This document shows positions 1 to 5,363 of a stretch of 7,622 nucleotides of DNA, piece after piece; positions within the stretch are counted from its first letter, which is position 1; every line of letters starts with the position of its first letter. The DNA comes from JBHEKP01 sp041859375 (lineage in GTDB: Bacteria; Hydrogenedentota; Hydrogenedentia; Hydrogenedentales; CAITNO01). The translations under genes were made by a program, and so were the position numbers. The notes below the pieces were generated by a model. That model was not told where the DNA came from and did no database searches. It worked only from the letters and a program-made list of their open reading frames with translations. The stretch lies in contig JBHEKP010000242.1 of NCBI GenBank assembly GCA_041859375.1, positions 1 to 7,622 on the forward strand, written 5' to 3'.

Positions 1-82
1 CTCCCCCCCCCTGCCCCCGGAGGATCCGCCCGTGAGTCCCTTGCTGTTGCTGGCCGTACTGCTGCCGACGCTGGAGGTTTCC

Positions 83-2665
83 ATGAACAACGATCAACCG
101 CCGCCCTTTCTGTTCACGCCGAACGTGTTTCAGGCGCAGGAGGGCTGCCGCTGGACGGGCCCCGACGACACGGGCCTGACCATGAACGAGCATTACATTG
201 CGGGCCCCGCCCCGGGCCAGCCGCGCGGGGAATGGCTGGAAAAGGCGCGGCTGCACCGGGACGCGGTGCGCAAGGGCGCGCTGGCGCGGCACATACGCAT
301 CGAGTATGACGGCGTGCGCGCATGGGCGCGCGCGGCGGGGCCCGTCGCCGCGCTGCTGAAACTGCATCCGGGGGACACCCTGCTTGTCTCGGTGTCCGCA
401 CGCTGGCTGGAGGGAAACGGCGAACTCTGCGCGGCCTTCGACTACTGCGATCCGCACACGGGCGCGTGGCGCGGCTGGAGCGGCGTGCTCGGCACGGTGG
501 ACACGCCGCATGATGGCGCGTGGCACGAGCTGGACTGCGAGATCACCGTGCCGGACGACGCCCCCGCGGGACTCCTGGTGAGGCCCATTCTGGGCATGGA
601 CGCCACCCGCAACCCCGCGCCGGGAAAAGCGGACCTGCGCGCGGTGGTGCTGGGAATGGATGATCCCGAACGGATGATGCCCCTGGGCCGTTACCTCAAG
701 GCGCTGGTGCGCCCGGGGGTGCAGCGCTGCCTCTACAACCGGCCGGACCAGCGGTGGGCGGCGCGCACCTTCACGGGCCACTTCACCCTCATGTACGACC
801 GCGCCTTTTACGACCCGGCGCGGGGCTACACGGTGGAGGCGCTGCTGGAGGACGGCCGCGCGGGCTTCGGCGGGTATGACACGGTCATCCTCTGGCACGC
901 CTATCCGCGCATTGGCGCGGACGACCGCAACCAGTTTGATTTTTTCCGGGACATGCCGGGCGGGCTGGAGGGCCTGCGGGACGCGGTGCGCCGCTTCCAC
1001 GACGCGGGCGTGCGCGTGTTCCTGCCCTACAAGCCCTGGGACACGGGCACCCGGCGCGAGGGCGTGCCCGACGAGCAGGCGCTGGGCGAAATGCTGCGCG
1101 CCCTCGACGCCGACGGCATTTACCTGGACACGCTGGGCGAGGCCACGCCGGTGCTGCGGCACACGGTGGACGGCATCAAGCCGGGCGCAATCATCGCCAG
1201 CGAACTCCACCCGCCCGCCGAGCAGCTCAGCATCATGAACCAGTCCTGGGCGCAGTGGCTGGACGACCCCGTACCGCCGGGCATGCTGCGCCTCAAGTGG
1301 ATTGAACCGCGCCACATGCAGCAGCAGACACGCCGGTGGGACACGCGGCATCATGGCGAGATCGCGTCCGCCTTCTTCAACGGATCGGGCATGGTGGTCT
1401 GGGAAAACGTCTTCGGCGCGCACAACCCCTGGCACGGGGACGACCGCCGCGAATGGCGGCGCGCATCGGCCATTCTCAAGACCTTCGCCGACGAGTTCAC
1501 CGGCGACGGATGGGATCCCTTTTATCCCCCGCTCCGGCAGGACATGTTCATCCACCGGTGGCCGGGGGCTGACACCACGGTGTTCACCATTTACAACAAC
1601 GGCGCACCGCGGCGGGAGGCGGCGCTGTTTGAATGCGCCGCCCCCGGCGGATCGCCGCGCGTTGTGGATCTTTGGAACCGGTGCGACGCCAGGTTCGAAA
1701 CCGGACAGGACGGAATGCTGCGGATTTTCGGGCCGCTGGACCGGCTGGGGTGCGTCGCCGTCACCAACGGCGCGGACCCGCGGATTGACGCGCTGCTGGG
1801 CGCGCCATTCGCGGAGGAACCGCCGTCGGTGGCTGAACGCCGGATCGATCTGCCCGTGGACAGGCCCGGGCCCGTGGCGAGAACACCCGTTCCCGCCGCA
1901 GGAACCACACCCGAAGGCATGACGCGCCTGGAGGGCGGCGTTGTGCGGATGCGCCTGACGCACCAGCGGCGGGAGTGCGGCTGTTATCCGGAGCCGGGAA
2001 CGCCCCCGGAAAAGCACCATGACTTCCTGTGGGGCTCCCCCCATGACGGCATGCTGGAGCATGATTACACGACAAGCACCGGGGCCTTTTTCATTGACGA
2101 GGCGCAGGTGACCAACGCCCGGTTCAAGGCCTTTCTGGACGCCACAGGTTACAGGCCGGAACATCCGGAAAACTTTCTGAAACACTGGCCCGGGGGGCGC
2201 ATGCCGGAAGAACTCGCGGAGCATCCCGTGGTGTATGTGGATCTTGACGACGCGCGCGCCTATGCGAAATGGGCCGGGAAGCGGCTGCCAACGGAGGCGG
2301 AATGGCAACTCGCGGCGCAGGGGGGCGACGGCCGCCAATGGCCCTGGGGGGAAAACTTTGATCCGGCCCTGTGCAATCCGGGCGGCGGCACCATGCCGGT
2401 GCGCTCGCTGCCGGAGGGGCGCAGCGCGGCGGGCTGTTACCACATGAGCGGAAACGTCTGGGAATGGACCGAAAGCGAACGGGACGACGGCCACACCCGC
2501 TTCTGCATCATCCGGGGTGGAAGCTGGTTCAAACCGCAGGGCAGCGGCTGGTATGTCCAGGGCGGCCCCCAGCCCTGCGGCAGCCACACCAAGTTTCTGC
2601 TCCTCTGGCCCGGCCTGGACCGTTGCGCCACCATCGGTTTCCGCTGCGTCATGGACGCCGGATAA
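83..2665 (+). CDS. Glycosidase-like TIM-barrel protein with C-terminal FGE/SUMF1-fold domain
   Basis: The protein is 860 aa from ATG 83. Residues about 10-200 look like a beta-sandwich, possibly carbohydrate-binding. Residues about 228-483 look like a TIM barrel of the alpha-galactosidase-like type. Acidic residues in YLDT (D349) and SELH (E374) sit where barrel glycosidases carry catalytic carboxylates; this role is inferred. Residues about 669-860 are a clear FGE-sulfatase/SUMF1 domain, with GKRLPTEAEW (732-741), GNVWEWT (790-796), RGGSW (811-815) and a final GFRC (852-855). Human FGE has its two copper-binding cysteines shortly after GGSY; here those positions are Lys and Gly, so sulfatase activation is unlikely. 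ATG 83 has GGAGG at 73-77. An in-frame GTG at 32 also has GGAGG (19-23) and overlaps a TGA in another frame (GTGA), giving 877 aa with a hydrophobic N-terminus lacking basic residues. The frame is also open to the window edge. The C-terminal domain call is firm; the substrate is unknown. Confidence 0.85.
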   Translation: MNNDQPPPFLFTPNVFQAQEGCRWTGPDDTGLTMNEHYIAGPAPGQPRGEWLEKARLHRDAVRKGALARHIRIEYDGVRAWARAAGPVAALLKLHPGDTLLVSVSARWLEGNGELCAAFDYCDPHTGAWRGWSGVLGTVDTPHDGAWHELDCEITVPDDAPAGLLVRPILGMDATRNPAPGKADLRAVVLGMDDPERMMPLGRYLKALVRPGVQRCLYNRPDQRWAARTFTGHFTLMYDRAFYDPARGYTVEALLEDGRAGFGGYDTVILWHAYPRIGADDRNQFDFFRDMPGGLEGLRDAVRRFHDAGVRVFLPYKPWDTGTRREGVPDEQALGEMLRALDADGIYLDTLGEATPVLRHTVDGIKPGAIIASELHPPAEQLSIMNQSWAQWLDDPVPPGMLRLKWIEPRHMQQQTRRWDTRHHGEIASAFFNGSGMVVWENVFGAHNPWHGDDRREWRRASAILKTFADEFTGDGWDPFYPPLRQDMFIHRWPGADTTVFTIYNNGAPRREAALFECAAPGGSPRVVDLWNRCDARFETGQDGMLRIFGPLDRLGCVAVTNGADPRIDALLGAPFAEEPPSVAERRIDLPVDRPGPVARTPVPAAGTTPEGMTRLEGGVVRMRLTHQRRECGCYPEPGTPPEKHHDFLWGSPHDGMLEHDYTTSTGAFFIDEAQVTNARFKAFLDATGYRPEHPENFLKHWPGGRMPEELAEHPVVYVDLDDARAYAKWAGKRLPTEAEWQLAAQGGDGRQWPWGENFDPALCNPGGGTMPVRSLPEGRSAAGCYHMSGNVWEWTESERDDGHTRFCIIRGGSWFKPQGSGWYVQGGPQPCGSHTKFLLLWPGLDRCATIGFRCVMDAG

Positions 2666-2685
2666 CACGCGGCAGTCAAAACAAA

Positions 2686-2719
2686 AAAGCGCCTTCCCGG
2701 ATGTCCGGGAAGGCGCTTT
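2686..2719. terminator. Bidirectional intrinsic terminator between convergent genes
   Basis: A perfect 15-bp stem (2686-2700 with 2705-2719) closes on the loop ATGT. On the reverse strand the stem runs directly into a T-rich tail (TTTTTTGTTTTG, the complement of 2678-2689), so it should stop leftward transcription from the reverse-strand genes. On the forward strand it is followed by a weaker T stretch (GTCATTTTAG) and lies 20 bp after the stop of the forward gene. It therefore plausibly serves both convergent transcripts. Confidence 0.85.
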
Positions 2720-2730
2720 GTCATTTTAGT

Positions 2731-2820
2731 GGAGATGCTGGTAGGGGGCGACCAACATCTCCGGTGAGGTGCGTTGCCCTGAGGGGGATCAGGGCGTCAC
2801 AGAGGAAAAAATGATTCCAG
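2731..2820. repeat. Structured repeat element, diverged copy A
   Basis: Hairpin 1 pairs 2731-2742 with 2751-2762 (one C/A mismatch) around loop AGGGGGCG (2743-2750). GGTGAGGTG follows at 2763-2771. Hairpin 2 pairs GCCCTGA (2776-2782) with TCAGGGC (2789-2795). A short GGAA/TTCC stem follows, at about 2804-2818. Loop 1 and the linker are identical to those of the two copies on the right, while the hairpin 1 stem differs at paired positions (T-A for C-G and T-A for G-C). It has no coding potential. Which strand is functional is unknown; the reverse strand would place it in the 3' UTR of the cohesin-like gene. Confidence 0.7.
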
Positions 2821-2821
2821 A

Positions 2822-2949
2822 AGATGCCGGGAGGGGGCGCCCGGCATCTCGGGGTGAGGTGTCCCGCCCTACTGACGGGCGTCAGGGGCGGGAAGAGGAT
2901 TAGGCAATCCTCTGTCTAGGGGGCAAAAACATATCAGCGGTCAAGCCGC
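2822..2949. repeat. Structured repeat element, copy B of a near-identical pair
   Basis: This 128-bp unit differs from copy C by two substitutions and one single-base indel. It contains three hairpins. Hairpin 1 is a 10-bp stem, 2822-2831 with 2840-2849, with loop AGGGGGCG. Hairpin 2 pairs TCCCGCCC (2862-2869) with GGGCGGGA (2886-2893) and has an inner CTGAC/GTCAG stem. Hairpin 3 pairs AGAGGATT (2894-2901) with AATCCTCT (2906-2913) around AGGC. A short GCGG/CCGC stem (2937-2949) closes the unit. GGTGAGGTG lies at 2853-2861. A second AGGGGGC, outside the hairpins, lies at 2918-2924. Confidence 0.85.
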
Positions 2950-2984
2950 AAACACCGCAGAAAAACACGGTGTGGATTACTCAG

Positions 2985-3114
2985 GAGATGCCGGGAGGGG
3001 GCGCCCGGCATCTCGGGGGTGAGGTGTCCCGCCCTTCTGACGGGCGTCAGGGGCGGGAAGAGGATTAGGCAATCCTCTGTCTAGGGGGCAAAAACATATC
3101 AGCGGACAAGCCGC
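2985..3114. repeat. Structured repeat element, copy C, overlapping a gene's 3' end
   Basis: This copy lies 164 bp to the right of copy B. Hairpin 1 is an 11-bp stem, 2985-2995 with 3004-3014, with loop AGGGGGCG (2996-3003). GGTGAGGTG lies at 3018-3026. Hairpin 2 lies at 3027-3058. Hairpin 3 pairs 3059-3066 with 3071-3078. The short GCGG/CCGC stem (3102-3114) contains the last codons of the reverse-strand cohesin-like gene, and that gene's TGA stop (3099-3101) is repeat sequence. Similarity to copy B ends abruptly just past 3114. Confidence 0.85.
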
Positions 3115-4127
3115 GAACGCAGCAACCAGAACAATCCCAGCAACACGGCCACTCCGGCCGCAACCAGTATTGCCCCACCCGGATAACCCGTGCGGGGAAC
3201 CGTTTCAGATTCCCCGGAACCGTTTGCTCCGGGAGGTGCCGCGGTGATTTCTTCATTCTTCACCACCGCTTCAACTGTCAAAGAGCCTTTCGGCTTTTCA
3301 GCCGTATCAGGTGCTCCGGCACCTTCAAGGACGTTCACCGTCCCTGCAATATTATTACCGTTTGTAACGTCCGTTACATTTGCCGCAATTTCCTGCGAAC
3401 CTATCTCACCGCGAACCGCATGCGCTTTTTCAGCGGCGCTGTCTGGCGCTGAAACCGGTGCGAGCCCACCCGGCTTTTGTCGCACCATCCCGGCGCTTCC
3501 AGTTTCCGCGCCCGGACCGTCTCCCGAATCTCCGGCATTAGTGTGCACATTTCCCGGGGTGTTTTCCACCTCTGGCGCTTCGGATTCACCTTCCGGTTCT
3601 CCCTCCAACGGCCCCGGCTCACCCTCACCCTCGCCTTCACCCTCGTCACCGCCGCCGGAAAGCCTCAGTGTGGTGGAACCCGTCTGCACGGGAAGCTCCG
3701 CCCCATCCCATGTGGATAATGTGGGATTGGCAACGGACAATGTGGTGTTCACCCCGGAAGCGCCCGCAACGGGCTCAAAGGCCACCCGGGCCACTTCGCC
3801 GTTGCCAATTGCGGTCTGGTTAAACCCCATCACCACAATAATGTACTGTCCCGGCTCGGCGAGGTTGGAAGTGACCACTTTCCCCGACTGGGCGGAAGCC
3901 GCCCCGGGGAAAATACCCACCGGCTGAACAATCGAGGGATCATAGGAAAGCGTGAAGTTCAGCGCCGCAACCTGGCCGTCACCCTCGGAAAGATAGACCG
4001 GCACTTCGTAACGGACATCTTCAACTTTCGGAGGCCCCGGCTTAAGCACCCCTGCTTGGGCTGCTGCCGCAACCAAAGTCACCGTTATGCAGTGCAACAT
4101 CGGCACCAACCATCGTCTACAGGCCAC
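3099..4127 (-). CDS. Secreted cohesin-like protein with EGE linker and C-terminal sorting signal
   Basis: Read from GTG at 4127 the protein is 342 aa. Residues 1-25 form a signal peptide: basic CRR, then a hydrophobic stretch ending Ala-Gln-Ala before Gly. Residues about 40-156 resemble a cohesin-type beta-sandwich, with VPVYLS near the start and AALNFTLSYDPS. An acidic Glu-Gly repeat linker (about 159-184) follows, then a low-complexity Pro/Ala/Gly/Glu stretch to about 308. The end is tripartite: VPRTG (310-314), a hydrophobic helix (about 317-336) and basic RSRLVR. This layout suits sortase- or exosortase-type processing and display at the cell surface. In-frame alternative starts are ATG 4100, ATG 4172, ATG 4178 and TTG 4241; none has a convincing ribosome binding site, so GTG 4127 was chosen for the signal peptide. 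The last five codons lie in repeat copy C. A role in adhesion or complex assembly is inferred. Confidence 0.75.
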   Translation of the reverse strand: MACRRWLVPMLHCITVTLVAAAAQAGVLKPGPPKVEDVRYEVPVYLSEGDGQVAALNFTLSYDPSIVQPVGIFPGAASAQSGKVVTSNLAEPGQYIIVVMGFNQTAIGNGEVARVAFEPVAGASGVNTTLSVANPTLSTWDGAELPVQTGSTTLRLSGGGDEGEGEGEGEPGPLEGEPEGESEAPEVENTPGNVHTNAGDSGDGPGAETGSAGMVRQKPGGLAPVSAPDSAAEKAHAVRGEIGSQEIAANVTDVTNGNNIAGTVNVLEGAGAPDTAEKPKGSLTVEAVVKNEEITAAPPGANGSGESETVPRTGYPGGAILVAAGVAVLLGLFWLLRSRLVR

Positions 4128-4165
4128 CTTGTCTTTGGTGCCTTGCCTCTGCTCACTAGTAGTGT

Positions 4166-4240
4166 AACCCATACACATGGATAACGCAATCACCCAGACC
4201 CGCGATAACGGGCATTTGCTTGTTAACCTAAACCCATACA
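4166..4240. repeat. Pair of 10-bp direct repeats upstream of the cohesin-like gene
   Basis: AACCCATACA occurs at 4166-4175 and again at 4231-4240, 65 bp apart (TGTATGGGTT on the reverse strand). Both lie upstream of the chosen start of the cohesin-like gene, in an AT-rich stretch. They could be paired regulatory sites or chance; two copies are too few to tell. Confidence 0.3.
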
Positions 4241-4323
4241 AATAAACATCTTAAATGAGCGTTTACGCCTGATTTTCGCCGTCCAAACACGCCTTTTTTC
4301 ACGAACTCCAAAAACTCGTTTTT

Positions 4324-4355
4324 GCCTTATTTGTAATCTTAATTACAAATAAGGC
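4324..4355. repeat. Perfect 14-bp AT-rich inverted repeat between two reverse-strand genes
   Basis: GCCTTATTTGTAAT (4324-4337) is the exact reverse complement of 4342-4355, with loop CTTA. It lies just beyond the stop of the membrane-protein gene (4381) and upstream of the cohesin-like gene. Read leftward, the stem is followed by AAAAACGAG rather than a T tract, and read rightward by CTCCGCAC, so it is not a standard intrinsic terminator. A smaller palindrome, CAAAAAC with GTTTTTG (4309-4324), abuts it. It could be an operator, a weak terminator or a 3'-end stabilising hairpin. Confidence 0.6.
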
Positions 4356-4380
4356 CTCCGCACTTCCCAGGTTCAGAAAA

Positions 4381-4959
4381 TCATGCGTTTGGGTCATCAT
4401 CTCCCGGCATCCCGGAATGGTTGGGATCGGGCTGGTTTTCGGTGTTTTGCGGGGCGTGCGGGCCGCCCCCCTCCTCCTTTGCGCTGGGAAAAATCGAGGG
4501 CATGTTGACAAAGACCTGATGCCCCGACACCAGATAATACCGGAGAATCATCTGAACGAGATACAGCCAGGCGATCCCCTTTGCGCAAATTGTGCCGAGG
4601 ATCAGGTAGCGGTACTCGGGCACGGGAATGGCAAGATACTCCGGCAGATTCTCCAGCCTGAGCGGCACGAAGGCGGTAAGCCCCATGACGGCCACCTGCA
4701 CCCCTTTTCCCGTGGACGCGCCGGATCCCAATCCCGCCTCCCGGCACCTTGCGGCGGTGAAAATCCCCACAAAACCGGACCAGGCAAAATCCACAAACCA
4801 GTGGCTGTTAATCATAGCCCGCAACTGGACGACTCCCCCCAGTTCACGCAAATTGTCAAAGAACCGTTCCGGAAAAAGTCCCACGGCAAAGAAAAACGCC
4901 CAAAGCGACAGCGCGGGCACAAGCCAGGGATCCCATGCGTGGGTGCGGGTTTCTTGCAC
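4381..4959 (-). CDS. Small multi-pass membrane protein of unknown function
   Basis: I do not recognise the family. The GTG start at 4959 is preceded by AGGAGG (reverse complement of 4965-4970) five bases away, giving 192 aa; a longer open frame runs upstream to 5154 but overlaps the infC promoter and lacks this support. Hydrophobic segments lie at about residues 12-30 (WLVPALSLWAFFFAVGLF), 54-70, 86-100 and 117-139 (YLILGTICAKGIAWLYLVQM). A hydrophilic, proline-rich and acidic tail of about 32 residues ends in DDDPNA. No catalytic motif is visible. It lies upstream of the cohesin-like gene on the same strand but is separated by an AT-rich gap with an inverted repeat, so they are probably separate transcripts. 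It is divergent from infC. On the reverse strand TTGACT (complement of 5026-5031) could be a -35, but no good -10 follows. Confidence 0.7.
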   Translation of the reverse strand: MQETRTHAWDPWLVPALSLWAFFFAVGLFPERFFDNLRELGGVVQLRAMINSHWFVDFAWSGFVGIFTAARCREAGLGSGASTGKGVQVAVMGLTAFVPLRLENLPEYLAIPVPEYRYLILGTICAKGIAWLYLVQMILRYYLVSGHQVFVNMPSIFPSAKEEGGGPHAPQNTENQPDPNHSGMPGDDDPNA

Positions 4960-5068
4960 GAAGTCCTCCTGCGGGGCGATTTCATGTCCCGCTCGGGAAC
5001 CATTGGAACAAAGGGGGGCGTGGCAAGTCAACTTCCCCGGCCGCGCGCTGTTTCGCGCGGCGTGCGGG

Positions 5069-5098
5069 TTGACGGGGGCCCGCGCAACTTGATATACT
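5069..5098 (+). promoter_or_regulatory. Sigma-70-type promoter of the infC operon
   Basis: TTGACG (5069-5074) and TATACT (5093-5098), separated by 18 bp, each match five of six consensus bases. The predicted transcript start is near 5105, about 260 nt upstream of infC, which leaves room for the structured leader and terminator that follow. This is the clearest promoter in the window. Confidence 0.75.
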
Positions 5099-5104
5099 GC
5101 GCCC

Positions 5105-5281
5105 AGTTGGATCGCTTTAGGGCGGTCCCCAAGCAGGGGCAAAAGGCCCCTCACCTTGCGGCGGCGGCGCGCATGCGCCAGCCAGCCAGCCTGGTTGACC
5201 GCCGTTTTGGCGGCATCTAACCGCGGGGCATTTGCGCCCGGCGGCGGAGGCTGGTGTCCCGCCGCCGGGCGTTTTGTTTTT
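5105..5281 (+). promoter_or_regulatory. Structured leader/attenuator of infC-rpmI-rplT (L20-leader-like)
   Basis: A roughly 175-nt leader runs from the predicted transcript start to an intrinsic terminator, and infC begins about 80 nt later. Visible stems are AGGGGC/GCCCCT (5135-5151), GGCGC/GCGCC (5166-5179) and CCGCC/GGCGG (5199-5213). The 9-mer CGGCGGCGG at 5159-5167 is identical to 5239-5247 in the terminator's left arm, so it could pair with the right arm and act as antiterminator. The terminator loop GGCTGG (5249-5254) is complementary to CCAGCC, which occurs three times in an overlapping run (5178-5191). Known biology: L20 represses infC-rpmI-rplT by attenuation in Bacillus and through a pseudoknot in E. 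coli. That L20 is the ligand here is inferred; an independent small RNA is the alternative. Confidence 0.6.
5235..5281 (+). terminator. Intrinsic terminator upstream of infC (attenuator)
   Basis: A perfect 13-bp GC stem, CGCCCGGCGGCGG (5235-5247) with its complement 5259-5271, has an 11-nt loop and is followed directly by TTTTGTTTTT (5272-5281). It sits between the operon promoter and infC, so some read-through or regulated antitermination must occur for the operon to be expressed from that promoter. Confidence 0.88.
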
Positions 5282-5333
5282 GCGCGGGCGCGCGCACGGT
5301 GCGCGCGGCCACGGCGCGGGCTGTGAACCGAAT

Positions 5334-5348
5334 GGGGTCGTTAACCCC
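5334..5348 (+). promoter_or_regulatory. Small hairpin abutting the infC ribosome binding site
   Basis: GGGGT (5334-5338) pairs with ACCCC (5344-5348) around CGTTA, ending one base before the AAGGAG Shine-Dalgarno site (5350-5355). A larger GC stem, GCGCGC with GCGCGC (5290-5306), lies upstream. Their position could influence ribosome access to infC; this is inferred from location only. Confidence 0.35.
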
Positions 5349-5363
5349 GAAGGAGATCCTCAC

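Larger units (their letters stand above)
2721..3098. other. Non-coding interval made of three structured repeats
   Basis: I see no credible gene between the terminator and the stop of the reverse-strand gene. The whole interval is accounted for by repeat copies A-C and a short B-C spacer (2950-2984). That spacer contains a further small stem, ACACCG (2952-2957) with CGGTGT (2968-2973). If the reverse-strand gene is transcribed to the terminator at 2686-2719, this interval is its 3' untranslated region, about 380 nt long. Confidence 0.7.

Noticed and set aside
2646..3114. Diversity-generating retroelement (near-identical ~130-bp repeats next to a gene ending in an FGE-type fold, a common DGR target)
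   Set aside because: The repeats lie outside the FGE coding sequence, their differences are not adenine-specific (a/t, t/a and one indel), and no reverse transcriptase gene is in the window.
2731..3114. CRISPR array or integron attC sites
   Set aside because: The units are about 128 bp with three hairpins each, only three copies exist, there are no regular short spacers, and no attC core sites, integrase or cas gene is visible.
3190..3927. Forward-strand 245-aa open frame
   Set aside because: It is the antisense shadow of the cohesin-like gene, low complexity (Pro/Ser rich from the EGE codons), with no homology signal.
4960..5154. Longer start of the membrane-protein gene at 5154
   Set aside because: It would run through the infC promoter, while GTG 4959 has a perfect AGGAGG at the right distance and the upstream residues look non-coding.
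4417..5220. Forward-strand 267-aa open frame
   Set aside because: It overlaps the membrane-protein gene on the opposite strand and the infC promoter and leader, and has no recognisable domain.
5101..5230. tRNA or SRP/6S-type RNA gene in the infC leader
   Set aside because: No cloverleaf or T-loop GTTC motif and no recognised SRP or 6S conserved sequence; its position before infC and the terminator better fit a leader attenuator.
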